From positions 124,001 through 188,000 of the forward strand of contig NZ_JABBPG010000005.1 of NCBI RefSeq assembly GCF_013140855.1: a stretch of 64,000 bases of DNA, read 5' to 3'. The translations under genes were made by a program, and so were the position numbers. Of this stretch, positions 18,440 to 27,780 are shown in pieces (the first letter of the stretch is position 1; each line of letters starts with the position of its first letter). The notes under the pieces are model-generated. The model did no database searches and was not told where the DNA came from. It saw only the letters and a list, made by a program, of their open reading frames with translations. This stretch comes from Pseudoalteromonas caenipelagi. Lineage in GTDB: Bacteria; Pseudomonadota; Gammaproteobacteria; Enterobacterales; Alteromonadaceae.

Positions 18440-19165
18440 ATGAATGAATCGAGTAAAACCTCGCTAGAGCAAGCTCAGCAAGAAGGTAAATATATCCGTA
18501 AAGTGCGTAGCTTTGTTAAACGCGAAGGCCGTTTAACAAAAGGTCAACAAGCTGCTATCGATAAATGCTGGCCCACCATGGGGTTAGAGCACAATCAGGG
18601 TATGCTCGATTTTTCTAAAGTTTTTGGTAACGACAATGGTGTAGTACTAGAGATTGGCTTTGGTATGGGTAAATCTTTGGTTGAGATGGCAAAAAATGCG
18701 CCTGAGCTCAACTTTATTGGTATTGAAGTTCACCGTCCAGGTGTTGGGGCTTGCCTTATGGATGCTGATGAGCAGCAAGTGACAAACCTGCGTGTTTTTG
18801 AGCATGATGCGGTTGAAGTGCTAGCAGACTGTATCCCTGATGGTAGTTTAACGACAATGCAACTATTCTTCCCTGATCCTTGGCATAAAAAACGCCATCA
18901 TAAGCGTCGAATCGTACAACCTGAATTCGTAGAAAGCTTGCGTACCAAGTTAAAAATAGGAGGTGTTTTTCACATGGCTACTGACTGGGAAAACTACGCT
19001 GAACATATGCTTGAAGTGATGCTGGCGGCTCCAGGCTATGAAAACACATCGACTACCAATGATTATGTACCACGCCCTGATAATCGTCCTCTTACAAAGT
19101 TTGAACAGCGCGGCCACCGTCTTGGGCATGGTGTTTGGGATTTAATGTTTAAACGCGTTAAGTAA
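18440..19165 (+). CDS. trmB: tRNA (guanine-N7-)-methyltransferase
   Basis: SAM-dependent enzyme forming m7G46 in tRNA. It has 241 residues from ATG 18440; a TTG two codons earlier is possible but unlikely. The SAM motif [15 protein letters not shown] and the family signature [16 protein letters not shown] are intact. It is divergent from mutY, as in many Gammaproteobacteria. Confidence 0.95.
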   Translation: MNESSKTSLEQAQQEGKYIRKVRSFVKREGRLTKGQQAAIDKCWPTMGLEHNQGMLDFSKVFGNDNGVVLEIGFGMGKSLVEMAKNAPELNFIGIEVHRPGVGACLMDADEQQVTNLRVFEHDAVEVLADCIPDGSLTTMQLFFPDPWHKKRHHKRRIVQPEFVESLRTKLKIGGVFHMATDWENYAEHMLEVMLAAPGYENTSTTNDYVPRPDNRPLTKFEQRGHRLGHGVWDLMFKRVK

Positions 19166-19189
19166 ACCCAAACATATAGCTAACACTTT

Positions 19190-19212
19190 TGGGGCCTTTA
19201 ATAGGCCCCTTT
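19190..19212 (+). terminator. Hairpin after trmB
   Basis: GGGGCC / GGCCCC stem with loop TTTAATA, followed by a weak TTTATA tract. It is 14 bases before rsmC, so it may also affect rsmC translation. Confidence 0.5.
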
Positions 19213-19225
19213 ATAATGAGTAATT

Positions 19226-20260
19226 ATGAGCAAATTATCTAACCCTAGCCTTTTGCTACTTCGTAATGAAGAAGAGTTGCATGGCAATAATATTTTAGTT
19301 ATTAACACCAATCGCGACGGCTTTTTATTGGAGCTTAGTAAACTAAATCCAAACGCCACGATTAATGCATTTAGCTACAATGTTGCTGATCATAATGACT
19401 CTAGTCAGTGCGCCAATGTACACAGCTTTGTAGATCACAGCCTACCACAACTCAAAGACTTAGATTTAATTATCTACTATTACCCAAAGTCTAAGCCTGA
19501 AGCACTCATGATGCTCGACAATATTCGTTCAATCGCAAACAAGGATACTCGATTGCTCGTAGTGGGCAACAATAAAGGTGGAGTGAAATCAGTAGAGAAG
19601 CAACTTAAGCCATTTGCTGAGCAGTTTTACAAACTTGAAAGCGCCAAGCACTGCCTATTGTACGAATTTTCTGGATTAGACGCTTTTGCAGACTTTGATA
19701 TCAAACGTTACCAGTCAACGTTTAATGTTACTGTTGCAGGGCAATCGTTTTCAGTTGTTAGTGTTCCTGGTGTATTTAACCATGGAAAACTTGATGTTGG
19801 CACACAGCTACTACTTGAAAACAGCACAGTGCCTTACAAGGGGAAAGTGCTCGATTTTGGCTGTGGCGCTGGCATCATTGCCACATTTTTAGCTATTCAA
19901 CAAAGCGAGCTTAGGCTACATTGCTTAGACGTTAGTGCACTAGCAATTTATGCCACCGAACAAACTTTGGCACTTAACAATTTAACTGCTGAATGCATGT
20001 TAAGTGACGGTATGAGCAATGTTTCAGGACAGTATCACTTGATAATTAGTAACCCGCCTTTTCATACTGGAATTGCCACAGATTATGGTATTGCGGAGCG
20101 GTTTTTAGAGCAAGCAAAAGGCTTTTTAAAGCCTCACGGGCAAATACAAATAGTTGCAAATAACTTTTTAAAATATCCCCCTATTTTGGAGCAGCAGTTT
20201 GGTGAATTTTCAACCTTAGCCAGAAATACTAAATTTACCGTTTACCAAGCCTCCAGATAA
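19226..20260 (+). CDS. rsmC: 16S rRNA (guanine1207-N2)-methyltransferase
   Basis: Methylates G1207 of 16S rRNA. It has 344 residues: a degenerate N-terminal methyltransferase-like half (about 1-160) and a catalytic C-terminal half (about 165-340). The latter carries the SAM motif VLDFGCGAGIIATFLA and the NPPF catalytic motif in LIISNPPFHTGIATDYGIAE. The two-domain length matches E. coli RsmC. Confidence 0.93.
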   Translation: MSKLSNPSLLLLRNEEELHGNNILVINTNRDGFLLELSKLNPNATINAFSYNVADHNDSSQCANVHSFVDHSLPQLKDLDLIIYYYPKSKPEALMMLDNIRSIANKDTRLLVVGNNKGGVKSVEKQLKPFAEQFYKLESAKHCLLYEFSGLDAFADFDIKRYQSTFNVTVAGQSFSVVSVPGVFNHGKLDVGTQLLLENSTVPYKGKVLDFGCGAGIIATFLAIQQSELRLHCLDVSALAIYATEQTLALNNLTAECMLSDGMSNVSGQYHLIISNPPFHTGIATDYGIAERFLEQAKGFLKPHGQIQIVANNFLKYPPILEQQFGEFSTLARNTKFTVYQASR

Positions 20261-20300
20261 CAGGTCAATAACCTAAAAATCGCCTTTTACCGCTCGGAAT

Positions 20301-20346
20301 AGATAAAATAACATGCAAAATCAGGTATTTTTTTGTTATTTTATCT
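20301..20346. terminator. AT-rich inverted repeat after rsmC
   Basis: Thirteen-base arms AGATAAAATAACA (20301-20313) and TGTTATTTTATCT (20334-20346) with a 20-base loop that contains T7. It may mark the end of the rsmC transcript. The rest of 20261-20499 shows nothing else. Confidence 0.35.
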
Positions 20347-20499
20347 AATCTGTTTGCTACACTAAAATGTAGTTTTTGTGTTCAACTCTTTTTCGCGCCG
20401 AACAAAGCAAATTGGGTGACTTACGCGCCTTAGGTTACTTAATGGGTTGCCATGGGAATAGCGAGTAAGTATTGGTAACAGGCTCAATAAAGGCTAATA

Positions 20500-22122
20500 A
20501 TGACAAGACAGGCTTCTAAAACCAGTATAAGGAAAGTGTTAATCAGTGCTGTAATGCTAGTTACCGCCTTATGCCTGTCGCTATCTATTTCTATTTCAAC
20601 TTATCTTGATATCAAGGAGCAACGCCAGCTCATTATCAACAAACTTGATATGATTGCCGAAATAGTGTCATTCAATGCTCAGATAACCCTTATTTTTGAA
20701 GACAGAAAAACCGAAGAGAAACGCTTAAAATCATTCAAAACTGTTGATTTAGTTAAAAATATACATATTTATGATATTGATGACGTAACCAATAAACCGG
20801 TCTTTTTCACCAGTTATAATGCCTCTAAAACTCCGCCAGTTCCTCTAAAGGTTAATAGCATTGAAGAGCTCAAGAAACCTCGCATCACAGAGGACTATGT
20901 AGAGCTTATTAAACCTGTTATTTATGAAGAAAAAATAGAAGGATACGTTTATATTCGCGGTGGCTTAGAGCGATTAAATGAATATATAAACACCAAGATA
21001 CTGGTTGATATCACACTCACTCTTTTCGTCTTACTTTTAGTTCTACTCGTTGCTAGAGGGATTCAACGCCGCATCGCTCGACCCATTGAAGAACTATCCA
21101 TATTACTACAAGATGTCTCGAAAAATCACAACTATAGCACTAGAGCCTCTAGCAGCCATATCGAAGAAATAAACATTCTTGCTAGTAGCTTAAACGTGAT
21201 GCTGACACGTACGCAAAACCAAATTGAACGTCACCAAGCAGATAAATTAGAGATAAAAAAGTTAAATCAAAGCTTAGAAGAAAAAGTAAATCAACGAACC
21301 ATTGCCCTTCGTGAAGCGAACCAAGAGCTACTTAATACGCTAGAGCGTATGCACCAATATCAAAACCAAATCGTCGAAAATGAAAAAATGGCATCTCTTG
21401 GCCAAATGGTCGCAGGTGTTGCCCATGAAGTTAATACACCGATTGGTTTAGGGGTTACAGGCTCAACCCTATTAAGAGATAAGTTAGCCGACATCAAAAC
21501 AGCGTTTGAGCAAAAGAATTTAACATCAAAGCAATTAGAGCGCTTTATAACTGATGGGATTGAAAACTTAGATTTAATATATCGAAATTTAAATCGGGCG
21601 GCAGATTTAATATCCAGTTTTAAACGTGTTGCAGTTAGCCAAGATCTAGAGCTAAGTTCAGATGTCAATGTAGCAGTGCTATTAGATAATATCATCAAAG
21701 CTATGAAGCCTGAGCTGGCCAGCAAAAAGCCCATAATCAATATTGACTGTGAAGATAACCTAGTCATAAGTAGTAAAGCGGGACCACTACAACAAATATT
21801 TGAGCAACTAATCTCTAACTCTATATTACACGGCTTTGCTGATGCTCAAGATAATGAAATAAACATAAAAATCGACACCGATAACAACCAACTAAATATC
21901 ACTTATAGTGACAATGGTGGTGGTGTATCAAGCGCAATCAAAAAACGTATTTTTGACCCATTCGTTACCACCCGACGGGGTGAAGGTGGAAGCGGACTGG
22001 GTATGCATTTGGTCTACAACCTAATTACTCAGGCGTTACACGGCAACATTTCTTTAGATGAAAATTATAATGAAGGTGCACGATTTATTTTAACTTTACC
22101 ACTGGGTGAGGTTAATCAATGA
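20500..22122 (+). CDS. Sensor histidine kinase with CHASE8-like periplasmic domain
   Basis: A 540-residue inner-membrane kinase. It has TM1 at about 13-35 and a periplasmic domain at about 36-165 with the CHASE8 pattern (LDMIAEIVSFNAQITLIFED, later VKNIHIYDID..PVFFTSY). TM2 is at about 167-186 and HAMP at about 188-240, followed by a coiled coil. The phospho-acceptor H309 is in GVAHEVNTPIG, and an HATPase domain carries DNGGG and GSGLGMHL. It has no receiver or Hpt domain. Its stop overlaps the start of a YfiR-like gene by four bases, so they are coupled. CHASE8 is the sensor of YfiN/TpbB diguanylate cyclases, which YfiR controls; here the output is a kinase. The partner regulator is unknown; arcA lies next downstream. 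Confidence 0.88.
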   Translation: MTRQASKTSIRKVLISAVMLVTALCLSLSISISTYLDIKEQRQLIINKLDMIAEIVSFNAQITLIFEDRKTEEKRLKSFKTVDLVKNIHIYDIDDVTNKPVFFTSYNASKTPPVPLKVNSIEELKKPRITEDYVELIKPVIYEEKIEGYVYIRGGLERLNEYINTKILVDITLTLFVLLLVLLVARGIQRRIARPIEELSILLQDVSKNHNYSTRASSSHIEEINILASSLNVMLTRTQNQIERHQADKLEIKKLNQSLEEKVNQRTIALREANQELLNTLERMHQYQNQIVENEKMASLGQMVAGVAHEVNTPIGLGVTGSTLLRDKLADIKTAFEQKNLTSKQLERFITDGIENLDLIYRNLNRAADLISSFKRVAVSQDLELSSDVNVAVLLDNIIKAMKPELASKKPIINIDCEDNLVISSKAGPLQQIFEQLISNSILHGFADAQDNEINIKIDTDNNQLNITYSDNGGGVSSAIKKRIFDPFVTTRRGEGGSGLGMHLVYNLITQALHGNISLDENYNEGARFILTLPLGEVNQ

Positions 22123-22634
22123 GATACCTGTTTCCATTAATTTTGTTAATTCCAATGATATGCAGTGCCAAGTCACCAGATCAGGTGCGTTCTGCATTTT
22201 TATATCAGATGGCCAAATTTATTGAGTTCCCTAATCAGCAAACTAAAAATTCTACTAAGTTCTGTTTTTTAAATATAGATAATGGACCTGGATTAATATT
22301 AGCGGGTAATAGAAGTTTAAAAATTAGAAATTTACCAATAGAAATAATACAAATAGAAAAACCAAAAGATTTAGGGGAACTTTCAGAACAATGTGATATC
22401 ACATACATTGATGAAAGTAATGAAGATGATATACTTGCGGTTTGGATTAAAGCAAACCCTTTAGACACGGTGTTTGTGGGGGAAACAATAGATTTCCTCG
22501 AAGGCGGAGGAGTAGCCTCTTTGGTCCAAGAAGGGAGTAAAATTCGACTGTATATAAATAAGCAACAAGTTTCTCAACACAACTTTAAGGTGTTATCAAG
22601 ATTGCTTGCAGTTTCTAAGTTTCATCCAGATTAA
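22119..22634 (+). CDS. YfiR-like periplasmic protein (DUF4154)
   Basis: A 171-residue exported protein. The signal peptide (about 1-17, MRYLFPLILLIPMICSA) precedes the DUF4154/YfiR pattern: VRSAFLYQMAKFIEFP, the GG segment FLEGGGVASLVQEGSKIRLYIN, and the closing KVLSRLLAVSKF. C49 and C92 could form the disulfide seen in Pseudomonas YfiR. By analogy with YfiR-YfiN it should bind the periplasmic domain of the kinase it overlaps; that is inference. The gap to arcA is 107 bases. Confidence 0.82.
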   Translation: MRYLFPLILLIPMICSAKSPDQVRSAFLYQMAKFIEFPNQQTKNSTKFCFLNIDNGPGLILAGNRSLKIRNLPIEIIQIEKPKDLGELSEQCDITYIDESNEDDILAVWIKANPLDTVFVGETIDFLEGGGVASLVQEGSKIRLYINKQQVSQHNFKVLSRLLAVSKFHPD

Positions 22635-22640
22635 TTTTAC

Positions 22641-22669
22641 TTGTTAACAATTAGATATACTCCTATAAT
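22641..22669 (+). promoter_or_regulatory. Sigma-70 promoter of arcA
   Basis: TTGTTA (22641-22646), a 17-base spacer, then TATAAT (22664-22669). An inverted repeat ATTCGGT / ACCGAAT lies at 22677-22703 in the likely leader. This suggests arcA is expressed independently of the kinase-yfiR pair. Confidence 0.7.
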
Positions 22670-22741
22670 CGTAAATATTCGGTTTTATTAGATAGTACCG
22701 AATTTCATGTAAATAATATATTCCGAAAAGGTTAATTAATA

Positions 22742-23458
22742 ATGCAAACGCCAGTCATTCTGATTGTAGAGGATGAAGACGTAACTCGCCTGAACCTCGT
22801 TAGTTTATTTGAAGCGGAAGGTTACAAAGTTATTGAAGCCATTGATGGCGATGACATGCATGACAAACTGACAACGCATGACGACGTCAATCTAGTGGTT
22901 ATGGATATCAATCTTCCGGGTAAAAACGGCCTAATTCTAGCTCGTGAATTACGCCAAAAGAAAAACATTGGTCTTATTTTCTTAACTGGTCGTGACAACG
23001 ATGTCGACCGTATTCTTGGTTTAGAAATAGGCGCTGATGATTATATAACAAAGCCTTTTAACCCTCGTGAACTAACTATTCGCGCGCGTAATCTAATTTC
23101 TCGTACAGGTTCATCTGCTGAAGAGTCTGCTATCGACACGAACGGCGTTATTACTTTTAACGGTTGGGAATTAGATGAAAACAGTCGCTGCCTAACTTCT
23201 CCTGCAGGTGAAGCAAAGCGCCTACCAAAGGGTGAGTACCGCGCTTTACGTCTAATGCTTGACTCTCCAGGCCGTATTTTCAGCCGTGAGCAGTTGATCA
23301 AACACATGACTGGTCGAGAGCTTCGTGCTAATGACCGTACTGTAGACGTGACAATTCGTCGCATTCGTAAGCATTTCGAAAGTGACAGCAATACTTCTGA
23401 GCTTATTAGCACCATCCATGGTGAAGGCTATCGCTTTATTGGAAAGATTGATAGCTGA
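22742..23458 (+). CDS. arcA: Aerobic respiration control response regulator ArcA
   Basis: OmpR-type regulator, 238 residues, that switches central metabolism with oxygen. The receiver (about 1-120) has VEDE and D55 in [13 protein letters not shown]. The winged-helix domain (about 140-236) contains [26 protein letters not shown] and [10 protein letters not shown], nearly the same as in E. coli ArcA. It has its own promoter. arcB is adjacent and convergent. Confidence 0.96.
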   Translation: MQTPVILIVEDEDVTRLNLVSLFEAEGYKVIEAIDGDDMHDKLTTHDDVNLVVMDINLPGKNGLILARELRQKKNIGLIFLTGRDNDVDRILGLEIGADDYITKPFNPRELTIRARNLISRTGSSAEESAIDTNGVITFNGWELDENSRCLTSPAGEAKRLPKGEYRALRLMLDSPGRIFSREQLIKHMTGRELRANDRTVDVTIRRIRKHFESDSNTSELISTIHGEGYRFIGKIDS

Positions 23459-23492
23459 TAAAGTGAAGGTTCAGGGAGTTTTGCAATTATTG

Positions 23493-23520
23493 AATAAGGG
23501 GCGCATAGCCCCTTATTTTA
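23493..23520. terminator. Bidirectional terminator between arcA and arcB
   Basis: Perfect ten-base stem AATAAGGGGC / GCCCCTTATT with a five-base loop, followed by TTTA, between the two convergent genes. Confidence 0.8.
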
Positions 23521-25860
23521 TTTACCTTTATTCTTTATCCCTAGCAGCGCTAAAGTTTGCTCCAACAAAATGATGCCATCCGCTATCTTGATTTCTAGCT
23601 CATTGATCCACTGAGTCAAAATCTCACCGCTGTTTTGATGCGCTTCCAATTCCATTTTTTTCGTATGCAACTGTACTTGATGTAATCCAACTGATCCTGC
23701 CGCTCCTTTAAGCTTATGCGCTACAGAGGCATATTCATCAATATCATCGTTGTCTAAAGATTGACGAAGTTCAGAGCAATACCTCGGGTTGAGCGTTTTA
23801 AATAAAGTAACACTGCGTTCAAAAGCTTCTCCCCCCATAGAGTCAATGAAATCGGTGATGGTATCTATATCTAACTCGTGCCGCTGTTGCTCACTAAAAG
23901 TGACTCCTTCGAGAAACTCTTTTGCTCCCGCCTGTTTGGCATCTATTCCAAATAACTCTGCTAGCATTTTATCTAGTCGGGTTGTATTTATCGGCTTAGC
24001 TAAAGCCCCTTGAATACTAATACCTTCTAATTCTTGCTCAGCACTACGCACGTTTGCTGTTAGTGCGACAATAGGCAGATCATCAAAATGACTATCAGCA
24101 CGAATTTCTCTGGCAACTTGATCGCCATTAATATCAGGTAGCTGCATATCTAGCAGGATCAGATCTAAATCATCCTCAGTAGCAACTAAAGACAGCGCGT
24201 CCTCACCAGTTTCAGCCCATATTACTTCATGCCCGCGCTGCTCCAATAAGTTAGTCGCAATCTCAGCATTTAATGGCACATCTTCCACCAGCAAAATATA
24301 TAGGCTACGCCCAGCGTAACTCTGCTGTTTTGGCGCACTACACAAGGTCAAAGGAATTTCCACATCAAAGCGACTTCCCTGCCCTTGCATGCTACTAACT
24401 CGAATACTCCCCTTCATTGCGTGCACGAGCGCTTTGGTAACAGCCAAACCGATCCCCGAACCTATCGCATTCGCTCCGGTCAAATCAGGTGCTTTGTAAT
24501 ACATATCAAAAATGCGTTCTTGTTGATCGCTCGGGATACCAACACCTGTATCGATGATACTAATATTAAGCCAAGGCCCTGACTCTCGGTTTTCCCGTTT
24601 ACACTTGAGCGTTACACTTCCTCGGTGAGTAAATTTAACTGCATTATTAATTAAGTTCCAAAGTACTTGCCTCAAACGTGTAGGATCTAACAATGCATAA
24701 ACATCCAAAACGCCTGAACGGTTAATAGTAAACTCAAGTCCTTTTTGATCAGCTATCAAGCCAGCAAAATTCACTACGTCATTAATAAAGTCTGAAACAT
24801 TAATGCTATCAGTTGCAATATCTAACTGCTCACGATCAATTTTATCTAAATCGATAATGTCGTTAAAAATATTTCCAAGCGTTTCGGCGCTAGAAAAAAT
24901 CGTGTTACACCAACTTTTTTGTTGTTGAGACAACTCGGTATCCAACAGCATACGTGTTAGACCAACGATACCATTCAAGGGAGTACGTAGCTCGTGGCTT
25001 AAGGTCGCAATGAATTTACCTTTATCTTTATAAGCAGTCTCTAATGCCTGCTCTGCTTCTTTACGACTTGTAATATCTCGACCAAACGCTAATAAACCAA
25101 TGTACTTACCATCATCATTAATAAAAGGAAGCTTACGCATTTCAAACCAGCGATTTTCATCATTGACAGGATATTCAACATCTAACGTGATTGGCTTGTG
25201 TGTGGCTGAAACTTCTGTATCTGTGCGTAATACTTCTGGTAAGTAGCTTTGAGGGTATATTTGCTCTACTGAGCGACCAATGAGTTCCTCACTAGGTTTA
25301 CCAATGACAAGTTCAAACATTTTATTACACCCGGCAAATACCCCATTTTCATCACGGTAGTAAAATAAGTCAGGTGATGAGTCAACGATAGAACGTAATA
25401 GCATGCCTTGTTGTGCGAGTTCTTGCTGGGTTTTCTTTCTTTCTGCTATTTCTTTACGTAGCTCTTCAATGGCTCGATGTTTTGCATGCAATGCCATTTT
25501 ACGTTCATCAATCTCATTATTTAGGCGATTGATATTATCTTTTAATGTTTGGTTAAGGAGCTTTTCTTGCTGTGTTGCTGACTCTAGATAGCTTTTCGAG
25601 TCTTCCAGTTGGTGTATTGAGCGGATCATAATCGATATAAGCACTGGAGAAGTCACTGCGGAAAAAAACATTACCGCCAGTACATCAACTATTTTTATTT
25701 CACCCAGCGCAACATAATAAAACATACAAGATAAGATGAGTGCGACTAACAATATGAAAAAATAGCACATAAAGCTGGCAGGCTTTGCACCGTATTTACT
25801 GACTAAATTTGCTAATACACGAGCCCAAGGGCCAAAAGAAGATTCTGTCATAGTAACCAT
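23518..25860 (-). CDS. arcB: Aerobic respiration control hybrid kinase ArcB
   Basis: A 780-residue tripartite kinase. Two TM helices (about 27-50 and 58-80) with a very short periplasmic loop are followed by a coiled coil and a PAS domain (about 152-268). H289 is in LSHELRTPLNGIVG, and the ATPase domain has DTGVGIP and GSGIGLA. The receiver has D571 (LLDMQLPDINGD) and the Hpt domain H715 (AHKLKGAAGSVG). The order and spacing match E. coli ArcB. Of the two redox cysteines known there, the first is present (C178 in FAGCNK), while the second site is Trp (W238 in RWFEMRK against CFEIRK). The start could instead be the ATG three codons further in. Confidence 0.92.
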   Translation of the reverse strand: MVTMTESSFGPWARVLANLVSKYGAKPASFMCYFFILLVALILSCMFYYVALGEIKIVDVLAVMFFSAVTSPVLISIMIRSIHQLEDSKSYLESATQQEKLLNQTLKDNINRLNNEIDERKMALHAKHRAIEELRKEIAERKKTQQELAQQGMLLRSIVDSSPDLFYYRDENGVFAGCNKMFELVIGKPSEELIGRSVEQIYPQSYLPEVLRTDTEVSATHKPITLDVEYPVNDENRWFEMRKLPFINDDGKYIGLLAFGRDITSRKEAEQALETAYKDKGKFIATLSHELRTPLNGIVGLTRMLLDTELSQQQKSWCNTIFSSAETLGNIFNDIIDLDKIDREQLDIATDSINVSDFINDVVNFAGLIADQKGLEFTINRSGVLDVYALLDPTRLRQVLWNLINNAVKFTHRGSVTLKCKRENRESGPWLNISIIDTGVGIPSDQQERIFDMYYKAPDLTGANAIGSGIGLAVTKALVHAMKGSIRVSSMQGQGSRFDVEIPLTLCSAPKQQSYAGRSLYILLVEDVPLNAEIATNLLEQRGHEVIWAETGEDALSLVATEDDLDLILLDMQLPDINGDQVAREIRADSHFDDLPIVALTANVRSAEQELEGISIQGALAKPINTTRLDKMLAELFGIDAKQAGAKEFLEGVTFSEQQRHELDIDTITDFIDSMGGEAFERSVTLFKTLNPRYCSELRQSLDNDDIDEYASVAHKLKGAAGSVGLHQVQLHTKKMELEAHQNSGEILTQWINELEIKIADGIILLEQTLALLGIKNKGK

Positions 25861-26062
25861 ATACCCAATTTATCCGCACATTATACGCAAGCAACACCAA
25901 GATGCGAATAATCCTTTTTGTTAATACTGACGCAATTAAGACTGTAATAACTTATGCACAAAATACTTATTTCTGTCATGTTTAAGCAATTCTTATAGGG
26001 GCAACTCGTCCGATTATAGTGTAATATGCCCGCTTTTAATTGTCGTGACTATGAGGGTTTAG

Positions 26063-26983
26063 ATGCAAACCATAATGCCAGATATTGCTGACACAGCTGA
26101 AGCCTTGCAAACCGGAACTTTAGATTGGGTCGGTATGGGCAACATTGAGTTACCCCTGTTATTTTCTAGTAAAGGATTATCCGACACCACAGTCATAGCC
26201 AAAGCTGACGCTTTTGTAAACTTGTACAACGAGCAAGCCAAAGGCATTCATATGTCTCGCTTATTTTTAGCTTTAGATACCTTGTCGTGCGAGCAAACGC
26301 TCACCCCAACGACACTCAAGCAGGTATTAGAAAGCTTTATAGCCAGCCATCAAGATTTGAGTAATGCAGCTAAAGTTGTACTGTCTTTTGAATTACCACT
26401 ACGTCGTCCTTCCTTATTAAGTGGTAAACAAGGTTGGAAAAGTTACCCCGTGACGATTACGGCTAGTTTAATAAACAACCACTACCAACTAGAAGTTTCC
26501 GTCGACATTACCTACTCGTCTACTTGTCCTTGCTCTGCCGCCTTAGCGAGACAACTTATTCAACAAGCATTTACTGAGCAGTTTGCGCAACAGCAACTGA
26601 ACTTTGAACAAGTGCACGATTGGCTAGGAAGCACACAAGGTATTGTGGCAACCCCGCACTCTCAACGCAGTGTAGCCAACATCAAAGTGAAGTTACCGTC
26701 GGATAGTCAAGAGTTTGACATTTTAGCACTCATTAATAGTACTGAGAATGAACTCAAAACTCCCGTACAAGCGGCTGTGAAACGTGAAGACGAACAAGAG
26801 TTTGCTCGATTAAACGGACAAAACTTAATGTTTTGTGAAGACGCGGCAAGAAAACTTAAGGCATTATTTGAAGTGTCGCACTATCAAGATTATTACATTA
26901 AAATAAACCACTATGAGTCATTACATGCGCATGATGCTGTCGCTTACGCGGTAAAAGGCTTAGCTCAAGGTTATCAAGTATAA
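26063..26983 (+). CDS. folE2: GTP cyclohydrolase FolE2 (type IB)
   Basis: Converts GTP to dihydroneopterin triphosphate, the first step of folate and queuosine synthesis, using a metal other than zinc if needed. It has 306 residues; the catalytic Cys is in YSSTCPCSAALARQL, and the N-terminal DWVGMGNIELPLLF is typical of FolE2. Transcribed alone. In many bacteria folE2 backs up FolE under zinc shortage; no convincing Zur box was found. Confidence 0.94.
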   Translation: MQTIMPDIADTAEALQTGTLDWVGMGNIELPLLFSSKGLSDTTVIAKADAFVNLYNEQAKGIHMSRLFLALDTLSCEQTLTPTTLKQVLESFIASHQDLSNAAKVVLSFELPLRRPSLLSGKQGWKSYPVTITASLINNHYQLEVSVDITYSSTCPCSAALARQLIQQAFTEQFAQQQLNFEQVHDWLGSTQGIVATPHSQRSVANIKVKLPSDSQEFDILALINSTENELKTPVQAAVKREDEQEFARLNGQNLMFCEDAARKLKALFEVSHYQDYYIKINHYESLHAHDAVAYAVKGLAQGYQV

Positions 26984-27063
26984 AATAATCCAAAGAACAC
27001 TCCAAACGGGCACGACACTTGCTTACATAACTGTAAATTGTCAAATTGTCGTTGGAGTGTTTT

Positions 27064-27654
27064 ATGGAATTTGCTTTATTATCAATATTAGCTCTGGTGG
27101 TCATAGCCTCTGTTGTTGCAGCTAAGTATACCGACGCAGGCGGAAACCCTTATCCATTTAACAAAAAAGAGTCTGTTTTTAGTAATGTAGAGGCATCGTT
27201 TCTTACTTTATTAGAAAGAGCGGTGGGTGATAGATTCAAAATAGTAAGTCGTGTAAAGCTAATAGACTTAATTGAATGTAAGCCAGGTTTGTCAGATAAA
27301 GCTCGTAGGGCGGCATTAATCAAAGCCAAAAATAAGCAGCTAGACTATGTGCTTGTTGATAAAGATACCTTAAAAATCATGGCAGCAGTTGATTTAGTAA
27401 ATAACGCCAATAAAAGCGGCCACAAGGCACAGCGCGATTGGTTTGTAAGCGGAGCGCTTGAATCTGCTGGGATCCCCCACATTAGAATGAAAGTAAAAGC
27501 AGGCTACAAATCATCTGAAGTACGTAGTGCTATTCTTTTTAAACTCGGGAAAACTGCTAAAACACCTGTACGCAGCCGCAACCGCACAGAAAAACCAGCG
27601 GTACTTTCACCGTCTCAAGCCAAAGCACATTCGACAGAGCTGGCAGAAATATAA
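27064..27654 (+). CDS. DUF2726 membrane-anchored protein
   Basis: A 196-residue protein from ATG 27064, preceded by a GGAG ribosome site; an in-frame TTG six codons earlier is less likely. An N-terminal membrane helix (about 4-20) is followed by the DUF2726 domain: SNVEASFLTLLERAV, IVSRVKLIDLIE, KQLDYVLVD, and AGIPHIRMKVKAGY. That fold is related to nuclease-like domains in other proteins, but activity here is unknown. The tail is basic and low in complexity. It is followed by a good terminator. Confidence 0.8.
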   Translation: MEFALLSILALVVIASVVAAKYTDAGGNPYPFNKKESVFSNVEASFLTLLERAVGDRFKIVSRVKLIDLIECKPGLSDKARRAALIKAKNKQLDYVLVDKDTLKIMAAVDLVNNANKSGHKAQRDWFVSGALESAGIPHIRMKVKAGYKSSEVRSAILFKLGKTAKTPVRSRNRTEKPAVLSPSQAKAHSTELAEI

Positions 27655-27670
27655 CGATTATGTTTTTGAT

Positions 27671-27697
27671 AAAAAGCAGGCTTTTGCCTGCTTTTTA
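27671..27697 (+). terminator. Terminator of the DUF2726 gene
   Basis: Eleven-base stem AAAAAGCAGGC / GCCTGCTTTTT with loop TTTT. Confidence 0.88.
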
Positions 27698-27780
27698 TAT
27701 ATCCAAATATAAAGAATGAAACTCGCATTTGTGGTTTGCTCAGGTATACTACTGTGCAAGTTTTTTTAGGAATTTATATC

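Noticed and set aside
25920..26062. Zur site in front of folE2
   Set aside because: An AT-rich stretch with TATAGTGTAATA was noticed, but it lacks the symmetric Zur palindrome.
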